NCBI GenBank assembly: GCA_011525015.1
Contig: WTJC01000017.1
Span: 11,034 to 45,392, forward strand
DNA length: 34,359 bases
Reading direction: 5' to 3'
From: Flavobacteriales bacterium
GTDB lineage: Bacteria; Bacteroidota; Bacteroidia; Flavobacteriales; Flavobacteriaceae
The notes under the pieces were generated by a model. It saw nothing but the letters and a program-made list of their open reading frames with translations. It had not been told where the DNA came from and did not search any database. Of the stretch, positions 7,647 to 16,395 are shown in pieces. The position numbers and the translations under genes are program-made. Positions within the stretch are counted from its first letter, which is position 1; every line of letters starts with the position of its first letter.

Positions 7647-10046
7647 TTAGTTGGCGCTAATATGAATCTCCGAAAAATCCTTAGGTATGACAATCTCATT
7701 AGGTGAAGAGGCGCTGTACTTAGTCAAGTCAACTTCTTCATTGTCGATCTCTAACACTTTAATGTCAAAAGGAAGACCGTGAAAAACGATTCTAATGTTC
7801 TCATAATCTGTTACGAATTTTCCGTCTTTGAATTGCTGAATAACGAGTTCTTTTGGACGTCCTTTTAATCGAAATTTTCGCAATGCGAATCGGTTCTTTT
7901 TGTAATCGTATCCGTCTTGATTGTCTTCGTATACTACAGATCGCTCTACCCCGTCAATGAAATAAGCGTCGAGTCGCAACTCTTCGATCTTCTTCTCCCC
8001 TACATATTGTTGAACCGGATACTTGGGAATTAAAGCCCCCGCTTTTACAAATAGTGGAATTTTACTCAGACCGGTTTCAACGTATTTTTCAACGCCACCC
8101 ATTTCAAGTTCATCCGTCCAGTAATTGTACCACTCCCCTTTCGGAAAGTACATACGTCTACCCATGGCGTTAGGCTCTTGAATAGGACACACCAATATTT
8201 GATCTCCAAACATGAATTCGTCCGTTCTAAAATAGGTTTGGGTATCCTCTTGTTCCTGATAAACCATAGACTGAATCATAGGAACTCCTTCTGTGCTGTA
8301 TTTGTAAAAAGCCGTATACAAATAAGGCAGCAACTCGTACCTCAAGTTGATAAACTCCCTCACATGGGCCAAAATATCATCTCCAAAAGACCAAGGCTCC
8401 TGATCTCCGTGATCTCCACTAGAATGTACCCTACAAAACGGATGAAAAACAGCCATTTGTATCCAGCGTAAAAACAACTCTCCACTCGGCTGTTCCGCAA
8501 AACCTCCGATATCAGACCCAACAAAAGAGTATCCGCTCATACACATGCGCTGTACTTGGGCATTGGCTATAAACAGATGCTCCCATGTAGCGACATTATC
8601 GCCAGTCCAGGTTGATGCATAGCGCTGGGTTCCTGCGTAGGCAGCTCTTGTAATAACAAAAGGCCTTCTCGGAAAACTGTGCTTTTTAACACCCTCATAG
8701 GTAGCTCTAACCATCTGCATACCATAAACGTTATGCCCTTTTCTATGACTACAAGGATGTCCATCGTAATTGTGACGAATATCTAGATTGGCAGTCTTAC
8801 TTGGAACATCCATAACGGCTGGCTCGTTCATATCGTTCCAAACCCCTTGAATTCCGATATCACTCATCATCTCCTTGTACAAATCAGCCCACCATTCGCG
8901 GACCTTAGGATCTGTGAAATCGGGAAATTTGCACTCTCCCGGCCACACCTTTCCTTTGAAATGTGTTCCATCAGCTCTTCGGCAGAAATAGCCTTTTTGA
9001 TTGGCCTCATTGTACACCCAATACTTACGATCTATTTTGATTCCTGGGTCAATCATGGTCACCAATTTAAAACCATCAGACTTTAGGTCTTCCAATAGTT
9101 TTTTTGGATCAGGAAAACGCTCTTCATCCCATGTAAAACACCTGAACCCATCCATATAGTCAATGTCTAAATAAATGGCGTCACAGGGAATCTGCTTTTC
9201 TCTAAAAGTTTGTGCAATTGACCTCACCTGACTGTCTGGAAAGTAACTCCATTTAGATTGGTGAAAGCCCAATGCCCATAAGGGTGGTAGTTCAGGGGTT
9301 CCTGTCAGTGAGGAATAGGCCTCAACTACCTGAGCCATATTAGGACCGTAGAAGAAATAATAATTCATCTCTCCACCTTCGGCCCAAAAACTTGTGACGT
9401 TGCGTTTGTCGTGTCCAAAGTCAAAAAAACTTTGAAAGCTATTGTCAAAAAATACGCCGTATGCTTTTTGGTGATGTAGACCAATATAAAATGGAATCGC
9501 TTTATAAAGCGGCTCTTGATCTTTGCCAAAAGCGTATTGATCAGTCACCCAATTTTCAACTTTTCTTCCTTTGAGATTGATGTGCGAAGCCTTGTCTCCC
9601 ATTCCGTAGTACGATTCTGCAGCCTGTGAAACTTTGCTCATTTTTACGCGATTACCGCCTTGATCGTAATTTTCTTCCCAATGAAAACCAACCTCATCAT
9701 TTAGAATGATTTCTCCTTCTTTATCGGTAATGCACACTTTTAAATTACTCTTGTTCACGTAGATCAAAAGTTTCGAAGTTTCTATGACAAACTCCAATTC
9801 TTTTTCTTCGAAACTCAGTTCGTTATAACCGGTGGTGAAATCCGGTGCTATCGCATACGAAAAATCAGCTTGAAAATCGTAATCTACCGCGTAGCGAAAT
9901 CGAATTAACGAATCTCTGAGAACACTTAATTTTAGGATGACACCGTTTTCTGAAGTAAAGAAAAAATGGTCTTTTTCTTTGTAAAAACTTTGTAACTCGT
10001 TCGGAAAATTATTTCCTTTTTGTTCAAGAGATGTATTGGTGATCAT
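7647..10046 (-). CDS. Glycoside hydrolase family 31 alpha-glucosidase
   Basis: A 799-residue GH31 enzyme that releases glucose from alpha-glucosides. An N-terminal beta-sandwich (about residues 20-240) precedes the (beta/alpha)8 barrel. The nucleophile is Asp405 in GVWNDMNEP; the acid/base is Asp483 in TWTGDN; the substrate-binding DIDYMDG (about 294-300) and GSDIGGF loops are intact. C-terminal beta domains follow. There is no signal peptide, so it should act in the cytoplasm on maltodextrins or glycogen-derived glucans. Its ATG overlaps the glgB stop by ATGA, which suggests translational coupling with the branching enzyme. All key residues are present; alpha-glucosidase is the likeliest specificity, but some GH31 enzymes act on xylosides. 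Confidence 0.96.
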   Translation of the reverse strand: MITNTSLEQKGNNFPNELQSFYKEKDHFFFTSENGVILKLSVLRDSLIRFRYAVDYDFQADFSYAIAPDFTTGYNELSFEEKELEFVIETSKLLIYVNKSNLKVCITDKEGEIILNDEVGFHWEENYDQGGNRVKMSKVSQAAESYYGMGDKASHINLKGRKVENWVTDQYAFGKDQEPLYKAIPFYIGLHHQKAYGVFFDNSFQSFFDFGHDKRNVTSFWAEGGEMNYYFFYGPNMAQVVEAYSSLTGTPELPPLWALGFHQSKWSYFPDSQVRSIAQTFREKQIPCDAIYLDIDYMDGFRCFTWDEERFPDPKKLLEDLKSDGFKLVTMIDPGIKIDRKYWVYNEANQKGYFCRRADGTHFKGKVWPGECKFPDFTDPKVREWWADLYKEMMSDIGIQGVWNDMNEPAVMDVPSKTANLDIRHNYDGHPCSHRKGHNVYGMQMVRATYEGVKKHSFPRRPFVITRAAYAGTQRYASTWTGDNVATWEHLFIANAQVQRMCMSGYSFVGSDIGGFAEQPSGELFLRWIQMAVFHPFCRVHSSGDHGDQEPWSFGDDILAHVREFINLRYELLPYLYTAFYKYSTEGVPMIQSMVYQEQEDTQTYFRTDEFMFGDQILVCPIQEPNAMGRRMYFPKGEWYNYWTDELEMGGVEKYVETGLSKIPLFVKAGALIPKYPVQQYVGEKKIEELRLDAYFIDGVERSVVYEDNQDGYDYKKNRFALRKFRLKGRPKELVIQQFKDGKFVTDYENIRIVFHGLPFDIKVLEIDNEEVDLTKYSASSPNEIVIPKDFSEIHISAN

Positions 10047-11950
10047 TGATGTGCAGGTTTAAAAATTTGAACTCCCAAAGGAGCTAAATCTACAGAAAAT
10101 GATTGAGCTTGGCCTTGCCATGGATACTCTTCTATCGAAATTTTAGTGTTTTTTAAACCACTTCCCCCGAATAGTTCTTGGTCAGAATTTAAGACCTCAA
10201 CCAGAGATTTAGCCCCCGGACAACCCAATCGGTATCCATTTCTAGGGCTTGGAGTAAAATTACAACTCACAATGAGATAGTCTTCAGGATGCTTGCCTTT
10301 TCGTATAAATGAAATTACACTGTTGGCAGCATCATCATAGGTCAACCACTCAAAGCCTTCGGCTGAAAATTGCTGCTGGTAAAGCGCCGTTTGTGAGGTG
10401 TATAAATGATTTAAGGATTTGATCCATGTTTGCATTTGATTGTGGAATGCATGGTCTAACAGATGCCACATCAAAGAGGTTTCAAAATCCCATTCCTCGG
10501 ACTGCCCAAATTCAGCTCCCATAAAATGAAGTTTAGCCCCAGGATGCGTAAAATAAAGTCCCATCAAACACCTTAAGTTGGCGAATCGCTGCCAATCGTC
10601 TCCAGGCATTCTGTACAACAAGGATCGCTTTCCGTATACCACTTCATCATGTGACAATGGCAACATAAAGTTTTCACTAAAGGCGTAGGCCAGCGAAAAA
10701 GTGATGTCATTTTGGTGATATGATCGGTGAATCGGATCTTTTTTAAAGTATTCTAAGGTGTCATTCATCCAGCCCATCATCCATTTCATTCCAAAACCTA
10801 AACCACCTAAATCAACGGGTTTACTCACTCCATTAAATGAAGTAGACTCTTCTGCAATCATTTGAACGTTAGGGTGAAATTCATAGACAGCCGTATTCAA
10901 TTCCTTTAAAAAAGAGATGGCCGCTAGATTTTCATTTCCACCAAATTCGTTGGGATCCCACTCGCCTTCTTCTCTGGAATAATCCAAGTAAAGCATCGAT
11001 GCCACTGCATCTACGCGTAATCCGTCAATGTGATATTCTTCTAACCAAAAAAGGGCGTTAGAAATCAAAAAAGAACGCACCTCATTTCGTTCGTAATTAA
11101 AAATCAAGCTTTTCCAATCCGGATGAAATCCTTTTTTGCGATCGGGATGTTCGTATAAATGTGTTCCGTCAAATAGGCCTAAACCGTGCTGGTCTTCTGG
11201 AAAATGAGAAGGAACCCAATCTAGAAATACACCAATACCTGCCTTGTGAAAAGCATTGACCAAAAACTTGAACTCGTCAGGATTGCCAAATCTTGAAGTT
11301 GGCGCGAAGTATCCTGTAACCTGATACCCCCATGAGGGATCGTAAGGATGCTCCATAACAGGCATAAACTCAACATGAGTGTAGCCCATTTCGCGAACAT
11401 AAGAAACCAATTCTTCAGCCATTTGGGTATAGCTCAGCATTTTCCATCCCTCCTCTTTTTTCCAAGAACCCAAATGCACTTCGTACACCGAAATTGGAGC
11501 GTCTAAGGCATTAGTCTTTGCTCTGCTTTGGATGAAGTTTTCATCTGACCATTTGAATTCTGTGCGATGAACAACAGAGGCCGTGTTTGGTCTTAATTCA
11601 GCCTGTCGCGCAAATGGATCAGCTTTTTGAACTGCCCCTTGAGTAAATTCAGAACTGATGCTATACTTGTATACTTCACCTTGATCAAGGCCAGGAATAA
11701 AACCTTCCCATATACCACTGCTATCCCATCTTACATTTAACGGATGCTCCTCAGCATTCCAAAAATTAAAATTTCCAACTACGCTTACGCTTTGAGCAGC
11801 AGGCGCCCAAACCGCAAAATAAACGCCAGAAACCCCATTGAGTTCAATGCAGTGAGCCCCCATTTTTTCATGGAGTTTATAGTGTTTACCCGATTTAAAT
11901 AGGTCGATGTCAAAATCAGTAAACAGCGAATGAGAAACGACTTTATTCAT
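10043..11950 (-). CDS. glgB: 1,4-alpha-glucan (glycogen) branching enzyme
   Basis: A 635-residue GH13 branching enzyme that makes alpha-1,6 branches in glycogen. A CBM48-like N-terminal domain (YFAVWAPAAQSVSVVGNFNFW) precedes the catalytic barrel. Conserved regions are visible: DGLRVDAVASMLYLDY with the nucleophile Asp, MIAEEST with the acid/base Glu, and LPLSHDEVVYGKRSL with the transition-state Asp. The branching-enzyme signature EFGGNEN is also intact. It is the first gene of the minus-strand run that includes the GH31 enzyme and the transporter; no glgA or glgC lies in this window. A weak -7-like element TATTATTG lies at 11973-11980. Assignment is firm. Confidence 0.97.
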   Translation of the reverse strand: MNKVVSHSLFTDFDIDLFKSGKHYKLHEKMGAHCIELNGVSGVYFAVWAPAAQSVSVVGNFNFWNAEEHPLNVRWDSSGIWEGFIPGLDQGEVYKYSISSEFTQGAVQKADPFARQAELRPNTASVVHRTEFKWSDENFIQSRAKTNALDAPISVYEVHLGSWKKEEGWKMLSYTQMAEELVSYVREMGYTHVEFMPVMEHPYDPSWGYQVTGYFAPTSRFGNPDEFKFLVNAFHKAGIGVFLDWVPSHFPEDQHGLGLFDGTHLYEHPDRKKGFHPDWKSLIFNYERNEVRSFLISNALFWLEEYHIDGLRVDAVASMLYLDYSREEGEWDPNEFGGNENLAAISFLKELNTAVYEFHPNVQMIAEESTSFNGVSKPVDLGGLGFGMKWMMGWMNDTLEYFKKDPIHRSYHQNDITFSLAYAFSENFMLPLSHDEVVYGKRSLLYRMPGDDWQRFANLRCLMGLYFTHPGAKLHFMGAEFGQSEEWDFETSLMWHLLDHAFHNQMQTWIKSLNHLYTSQTALYQQQFSAEGFEWLTYDDAANSVISFIRKGKHPEDYLIVSCNFTPSPRNGYRLGCPGAKSLVEVLNSDQELFGGSGLKNTKISIEEYPWQGQAQSFSVDLAPLGVQIFKPAHQ

Positions 11951-12020
11951 TTAAATTTTCGCATTTAAGCTGCAATAATACGCACTTTCTAGTGGATTGA
12001 TAAATCGCCTTAAAACATTT

Positions 12021-12036
12021 TGGCAAGCTTTTTGTT
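12021..12036 (+). promoter_or_regulatory. Sigma-54-like -24/-12 promoter for the collagen-like lipoprotein
   Basis: The sequence TGGCAAGCTTTTTGTT has GG (12022-12023) and the -12 G (12034) separated by 10 bases, as in the sigma-54 consensus TGGCAcgNNNNTTGCW. The predicted start at about 12047 would give a 23-base leader before ATG 12070. It lies in the 119-base divergent gap between glgB and the lipoprotein gene. Confidence 0.5.
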
Positions 12037-12069
12037 TATGTTAAAATAGTAACATTAAAACTATGAATT

Positions 12070-12636
12070 ATGAAACAGATTTACCTTTTATTCGCTTTAT
12101 TGACAACGGTAGTATTTTCATCATGTGAAGGTCCAATAGGTCCAGCTGGTAGAGATGGTTTTGATGGACTCGACGGTCGTGATGGTTCCGATGGGGTCAA
12201 TACACTAAGTCAGGTTATTGAAATTCAAACCTCTTTTGATGCAAACAATGGCTATGAACAACTTTACACTTTTCCGCAAAGTGTTCAAGTGTTCGAATCT
12301 GATTTGATTCTTGTGTATTTACTTTTTGAGCAAACCACAGACAATCAAGGGAATGCCATAGATGTTTGGAGGTTAATGCCTCAAACTCGAATACTCGATC
12401 AGGGCTTATTGCAATACAATTACGATCACACCTTTATAGATGTTCGCCTCTTTTTAGAGTCTGATTTTGATTTGAGTCTGCTTGGAGCGGGTGATTTAGA
12501 AAATCAAATTTTTAGGATTGCGGTCATTCCAGGTGAATATGCAAATGCAGGAAAAATGAACCTTTCTTCACTTGAAGAAGTGATGCACATTTTAAATGTT
12601 GAAGAAAAAGACATTTCAAGAGTCCTCTTGAATTGA
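12070..12636 (+). CDS. Collagen-like repeat lipoprotein
   Basis: A 188-residue lipoprotein: signal and lipobox VFSSC (Cys19), followed immediately by eight Gly-X-Y triplets (residues 21-44; GPI GPA GRD GFD and so on) and a globular C-terminal domain of about 140 residues with beta-rich character. Gly-X-Y stretches of this kind next to the lipid anchor probably act as a stiff or flexible stalk lifting the domain off the membrane. The domain itself is not recognised. The gene starts a plus-strand run with msrB, msrB and lpd and has its own sigma-54-like promoter, 20 bases before the first msrB. No partner or substrate is apparent. Confidence 0.85.
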   Translation: MKQIYLLFALLTTVVFSSCEGPIGPAGRDGFDGLDGRDGSDGVNTLSQVIEIQTSFDANNGYEQLYTFPQSVQVFESDLILVYLLFEQTTDNQGNAIDVWRLMPQTRILDQGLLQYNYDHTFIDVRLFLESDFDLSLLGAGDLENQIFRIAVIPGEYANAGKMNLSSLEEVMHILNVEEKDISRVLLN

Positions 12637-12656
12637 TATTTTAGCAAAAAAAAGTT

Positions 12657-13151
12657 ATGAAATTGAAAACCTTACTATTGGTAGCATTAGCCGGGAGTAT
12701 TCATTTACTCTCGGCTCAAATGCATGAAGAAATTGTTGTGGACGAAAACTTCAGTCCTAAAGTGAAAAAATCTGAAATGCAATGGAAAAAAGAGCTCAGT
12801 TCTACGCAATATCGAGTACTGAGACAGGCAGGAACCGAATATGCATTCACCAGTGATTTACTCGACAACAAAGAAGAAGGCACCTATCACTGTGCGGCAT
12901 GCGACGCACCCCTCTTCAAGTCAGAGCACAAATACGATTCAGGTTCGGGTTGGCCCTCTTTCGATCGTCCTATCAAAGGAGCTATTGCTTATGATGTGGA
13001 TTACAACATTGGTGTTCAGCGTATCGAAGAAAAATGCGCAAATTGTGGCAGTCACCTAGGTCACGTGTTTAACGACGGGCCCACGAGAACAACAGGTAAA
13101 CGACACTGTATTAATGGTGTAGCCTTAACTTTTGTACCTAATGGAAAATAG
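12657..13151 (+). CDS. msrB: Exported peptide-methionine (R)-S-oxide reductase
   Basis: A 164-residue MsrB that reduces methionine-R-sulfoxide in proteins. A signal peptide (about residues 1-21, ending LLSAQ) sends it to the periplasm. The two zinc CXXC pairs (Cys79/Cys82, Cys127/Cys130) and the catalytic Cys151 in RHCIN are present. At the position of the usual recycling cysteine it has Ser97 (SGSGW), exactly 54 residues before Cys151, whereas the next MsrB has Cys at that spot. It therefore probably needs a different reductant or another cysteine to be regenerated. Its last 11 bases overlap the following msrB. Family assignment certain; export strongly supported. Confidence 0.95.
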   Translation: MKLKTLLLVALAGSIHLLSAQMHEEIVVDENFSPKVKKSEMQWKKELSSTQYRVLRQAGTEYAFTSDLLDNKEEGTYHCAACDAPLFKSEHKYDSGSGWPSFDRPIKGAIAYDVDYNIGVQRIEEKCANCGSHLGHVFNDGPTRTTGKRHCINGVALTFVPNGK

Positions 13152-13557
13152 AAAACCAATGGAAAACGCCTCTTCTTTAAAAGAAGAAGACTGGCGAGAG
13201 CAGCTGGATGACTTGAGTTACTCTGTACTTAGAGAGAGTGCTACAGAATCTCCATTTATAGGAAAATACTACAGGCACAACGACAACGGAAACTACTATT
13301 GCAAAGCGTGTAACGCTCTTCTATTTGAGAGCGACCACAAATATGATTCGGGCTGCGGTTGGCCTTCATTTGACCAAGCGGTCGAGGGAGCCATTAGTTA
13401 TGTACAAGACAAAAGCTACGGTATGATTCGCACCGAAACCAAATGCGCAAATTGCAACAGCCACCTCGGACACGTGTTTGACGACGGTCCTCAGCAAACC
13501 ACAGGGAAGCGTTATTGCATCAATTCAGTTTGTTTGGATTTTGACAAAAAAATCTAA
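13141..13557 (+). CDS. msrB: Cytosolic peptide-methionine (R)-S-oxide reductase
   Basis: A 138-residue MsrB with no signal peptide, encoded directly after and overlapping the exported copy. It has the zinc cysteines 54/57 and 102/105, the catalytic Cys126 (RYCIN) and the recycling Cys72 (SGCGW). I place the start at ATG 13141, which overlaps the previous stop by 11 bases; a longer TTG frame from 13132 adds only three codons and is unlikely, and ATG 13159 is also possible. The two copies are clearly paralogous (for example CANC-x-SHLGHVF-x-DGP in both), suggesting a duplication with retargeting of one copy. This copy should repair cytoplasmic proteins. Confidence 0.94.
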   Translation: MENRKPMENASSLKEEDWREQLDDLSYSVLRESATESPFIGKYYRHNDNGNYYCKACNALLFESDHKYDSGCGWPSFDQAVEGAISYVQDKSYGMIRTETKCANCNSHLGHVFDDGPQQTTGKRYCINSVCLDFDKKI

Positions 13558-13580
13558 GTCAAAAATGTCGCTTTATTGAT

Positions 13581-13588
13581 TACTTTTG
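13581..13588 (+). promoter_or_regulatory. Bacteroidota -7 element (TACTTTTG) for lpd
   Basis: TACTTTTG matches the TAnnTTTG consensus used by the primary sigma factor of this phylum. It lies 31 bases before ATG 13620 in the short gap after msrB. No clear -33 TTG is seen at the usual distance, so this is a suggestion. Confidence 0.45.
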
Positions 13589-13619
13589 CCTCACGAAATA
13601 AATTTAAAAGACATTTGAT

Positions 13620-15008
13620 ATGAGTCAATTTGATGTTGTTGTTTTGGGGAGTGGTCCCGGTGGATATGTTACAGCGATTAGAGCATCTCAATTAGGACTT
13701 CGCACTGCGATTGTTGAAAAAGAGAATCTTGGAGGCGTATGTCTAAATTGGGGATGTATTCCAACAAAAGCTCTTCTGAAATCTGCCCAGGTTTTTAATT
13801 ACCTCAATCACGCAGAAGATTACGGCCTTCAAGCTGAATCAGTTTCTTACGATTTCGGAAAGGTGATCAAGCGTTCACGTGGTGTTGCAGACGGTATGAG
13901 TAAAGGCGTTCAGTTTTTGATGAAAAAAAATAAAATTGAAGTCATTGAAGGTTACGGAAAACTGCTCACAGGTAAACGCGTGGAGGTCACTCAAGATGAG
14001 AACACACAAATTATATCAGCCGATCATATCATTGTAGCAACAGGGGCACGCTCTAGAGAATTACCAAGTCTTCCGCAAGACGGCAAAAAGGTAATCGGAT
14101 ACAGACAGGCAATGACCCTCAAAAAGCAACCTAAGAAAATGATCATTGTAGGAAGTGGCGCCATCGGAATCGAATTTGCCTATTTCTACAACGCCATGGG
14201 TACAGAAGTAACCGTAGTGGAATACATGCCGAGAATCGTTCCCGTAGAAGACGAAGAAATATCAAAGCAACTCGAAAAAAGCTTCAAAAAAGCAGGAGTC
14301 AAAATAAAAACTAATGCCGAAGTCACCTCAGTGGACACCTCTGGTGATGGGGTAATTGCTAATATCAAAACTGCCAAAGGAGAAGAACAAATCGAAGCAG
14401 ATATTTTATTATCTGCCGTTGGTATAAAATCGAATATTGAAAATATTGGTTTAGAAGATGTCGGAATCATTACAGATAGAGACAAAATCCAAGTAGATGC
14501 TTATTACAAGACCAATATTCCAGGCTACTATGCAATTGGTGATGTGACTCCAGGTCAAGCCTTAGCTCACGTGGCTTCAGCAGAAGGAATCTTATGTGTT
14601 GAAAAAATAGCAGGAATGCATGTAGAGCCTATTGATTACGGAAATATCCCAGGATGTACCTATTGTGCTCCAGAAGTCGCTTCTGTTGGCTTGACTGAGC
14701 AAAAAGCTATTGAAGAGGGATACGAAATCAAGGTTGGTAAATTTCCGTTCTCTGCGAGTGGTAAAGCGCAAGCATCAGGACACGCAGATGGTTTTGTAAA
14801 AGTCATCTTTGACGCCAAATACGGAGAATGGCTAGGATGTCATATGATTGGCGCTGGAGTTACTGATATGATTGCAGAGGCAGTAGTGGCTCGAAAACTA
14901 GAAACTACAGGTCACGAAATTTTGAAAGCTGTTCACCCTCACCCTACCATGAGTGAAGCTGTTATGGAAGCTGTAGCTGCAGCTTATGACGAGGTTATTC
15001 ACCTCTAA
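13620..15008 (+). CDS. lpdA: Dihydrolipoyl dehydrogenase (E3)
   Basis: A 462-residue FAD enzyme that reoxidises dihydrolipoyl groups of the 2-oxoacid dehydrogenase complexes with NAD+. The FAD-binding GSGPGGYVTAIRASQLG begins at residue 9; the redox disulfide is in GGVCLNWGCIPTK; the NAD-binding GSGAIGIEFA and the FAD motif YAIGDV follow; the catalytic His lies in VHPHPTMSEA at the C-terminus. Length matches the family. No E1 or E2 gene is adjacent in the window. Its stop codon shares bases CTAA with the opposite aroQ stop (TAA on plus, TAG on minus). Assignment is firm. Confidence 0.97.
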   Translation: MSQFDVVVLGSGPGGYVTAIRASQLGLRTAIVEKENLGGVCLNWGCIPTKALLKSAQVFNYLNHAEDYGLQAESVSYDFGKVIKRSRGVADGMSKGVQFLMKKNKIEVIEGYGKLLTGKRVEVTQDENTQIISADHIIVATGARSRELPSLPQDGKKVIGYRQAMTLKKQPKKMIIVGSGAIGIEFAYFYNAMGTEVTVVEYMPRIVPVEDEEISKQLEKSFKKAGVKIKTNAEVTSVDTSGDGVIANIKTAKGEEQIEADILLSAVGIKSNIENIGLEDVGIITDRDKIQVDAYYKTNIPGYYAIGDVTPGQALAHVASAEGILCVEKIAGMHVEPIDYGNIPGCTYCAPEVASVGLTEQKAIEEGYEIKVGKFPFSASGKAQASGHADGFVKVIFDAKYGEWLGCHMIGAGVTDMIAEAVVARKLETTGHEILKAVHPHPTMSEAVMEAVAAAYDEVIHL

Positions 15009-15421
15009 TTAAGAAAAGAAGAAATAGCTAAAACATAGCTTTGTATTCCAAAGCCTAAGATTACACCCTTGGCTTTAGGCGATATGTAAGATTGGTGTCT
15101 AAACTCCTCTCTTGCATAGGTGTTCGAAATGTGAACCTCAACAACAGGCGCATTGACTGCTGATACCGCGTCGCCGATACCGACAGAGGTGTGCGTATAG
15201 GCCCCTGCATTGAGTATGATTCCATCGTGATCAAAACCGACCTGCTGAATATAATCTATCAATTCACCCTCAATATTGGACTGAAGAAAAGTAAATTCGA
15301 CCTCTGGAAAACGATTTGCTAAGCCCTGCATGGCTTCTTCTAAAGAAGTTGATCCATAAATTTCAGGCTCTCGCTTTCCGAGCATATTTAAATTAGGTCC
15401 GTTAATTATTGCTATTTTCAT
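15005..15421 (-). CDS. aroQ: Type II 3-dehydroquinate dehydratase
   Basis: A 138-residue type II dehydroquinase that converts 3-dehydroquinate to 3-dehydroshikimate in the chorismate pathway. Catalytic and fold motifs are visible: NGPNLNMLGKREPEIYG with the catalytic Tyr, NAGAYTHTS, and VEVHISN with the catalytic His, followed by REEFRHQS. The length is a little short of the usual about 145 residues but complete. It is convergent with lpdA, overlapping by four bases, and divergent from xerD with only 14 bases between start codons. Confidence 0.96.
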   Translation of the reverse strand: MKIAIINGPNLNMLGKREPEIYGSTSLEEAMQGLANRFPEVEFTFLQSNIEGELIDYIQQVGFDHDGIILNAGAYTHTSVGIGDAVSAVNAPVVEVHISNTYAREEFRHQSYISPKAKGVILGFGIQSYVLAISSFLN

Positions 15422-15425
15422 GTAA

Positions 15426-15433
15426 TACTTTTG
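15426..15433 (+). promoter_or_regulatory. Bacteroidota -7 element (TACTTTTG) abutting xerD
   Basis: TACTTTTG fits the TAnnTTTG consensus and ends only 2 bases before ATG 15436. Transcription would begin at or about the start codon, implying a leaderless or nearly leaderless xerD message. It fills most of the 14-base space between the divergent aroQ and xerD starts. Confidence 0.45.
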
Positions 15434-15435
15434 TT

Positions 15436-16347
15436 ATGTCCTGGCACGATTACTTGCAAGATTACATATTTTATCTAAAAATGGAGCGCGGTTTAAGCCA
15501 GAATTCCGTTGAAAATTATCATTTTGACGTAAAACGCTTTATTTCATTCTGCCAAGGACAAGCACATTTAACCCATCCTCGTCAAGTACAACTAGAAGAT
15601 TTAGAGCTTTTCTTAACTGAGATTTCTAAGGAACTTACCGCCAGAAGCCGAGCTCGACTCTTATCAGGTCTAAAAAGTTTTTTTTCATACCTCAGTTTTG
15701 AAAATATTATAGATGAAAATCCTTGTAGCAGTTTAGAGCTACCCAAAATAGGTCGAAAATTACCTGTTTTTTTGAGCATTAATGAAATGAATTCGCTGCT
15801 TGATCAAGTTGATTTGAGCGCTGCAGAAGGCGAGCGAAACAAAGCTATTTTTGAAGTGCTTTATGGTTGCGGACTGCGCGTTTCAGAATTGGTTAATTTG
15901 AAAAAAAGTCATCTGTTTTTTGATGAGGATTTTATTCAAGTCAAAGGAAAAGGAAACAAAACCAGACTCGTTCCAATTCACAAGGTGACCCAAAAGTACG
16001 TTCTGAACTATTTTGAAAACAGTCGTAAAAGCGCTCCTGTTGTTGAGGATCATCAAGACTTTGCCTTTGTCAATAGAAGGGGTAAACAACTCACAAGGGC
16101 AATGATTTTTACCTTGGTTAAAAGACAAGCTCAGCGCTGCGGAATTCAAAAGAATATTTCTCCACACACCTTTAGACATTCCTTTGCCACTCACCTGCTC
16201 GAAAGAGGTGCCGATTTGCGGGCAATTCAACTCATGTTAGGGCATGAGAGTATAACGACCACTGAAGTTTATGTTCATACCACCAAGGACTACCTCAAGA
16301 ATATGTTAGACGAAATTCACCCAAGACTCGATTTAGAATCCACCTAA
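15436..16347 (+). CDS. xerD: Site-specific tyrosine recombinase XerD-type
   Basis: A 303-residue XerC/XerD-type recombinase that resolves chromosome dimers at dif. An N-terminal SAM-like DNA-binding domain (LQDYIFYLKMERGLSQNSVENY onward, listed here in part) precedes the catalytic domain with Arg in CGLRVSELVNL, then HTFRHSFATHLLERGADLR, LGHESITTTEVYVH and the nucleophile Tyr in that last motif. A longer frame from TTG 15409 would lie inside aroQ and is rejected; ATG 15436 gives the usual N-terminus. The context is chromosomal, not a mobile element: no attachment-site repeats or integrase-associated cargo are seen. Subtype XerD is favoured over XerC by overall similarity as I recall the families. 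Confidence 0.9.
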   Translation: MSWHDYLQDYIFYLKMERGLSQNSVENYHFDVKRFISFCQGQAHLTHPRQVQLEDLELFLTEISKELTARSRARLLSGLKSFFSYLSFENIIDENPCSSLELPKIGRKLPVFLSINEMNSLLDQVDLSAAEGERNKAIFEVLYGCGLRVSELVNLKKSHLFFDEDFIQVKGKGNKTRLVPIHKVTQKYVLNYFENSRKSAPVVEDHQDFAFVNRRGKQLTRAMIFTLVKRQAQRCGIQKNISPHTFRHSFATHLLERGADLRAIQLMLGHESITTTEVYVHTTKDYLKNMLDEIHPRLDLEST

Positions 16348-16395
16348 AATCTATTTTTTAAAGTATCTTTCTATTCAATACTAATAAAAACAACT

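Noticed and set aside
13132-13140. TTG start for the second msrB
   Set aside because: Adds three codons inside the first msrB; ATG 13141 is a better start.
15409-15435. TTG-started extension of xerD
   Set aside because: It lies mainly within aroQ and adds residues not typical of the family.
15436-16347. Tyrosine recombinase as an integrase of a mobile element
   Set aside because: The protein is XerD-like, housekeeping genes surround it, and no attachment repeats or cargo are present.
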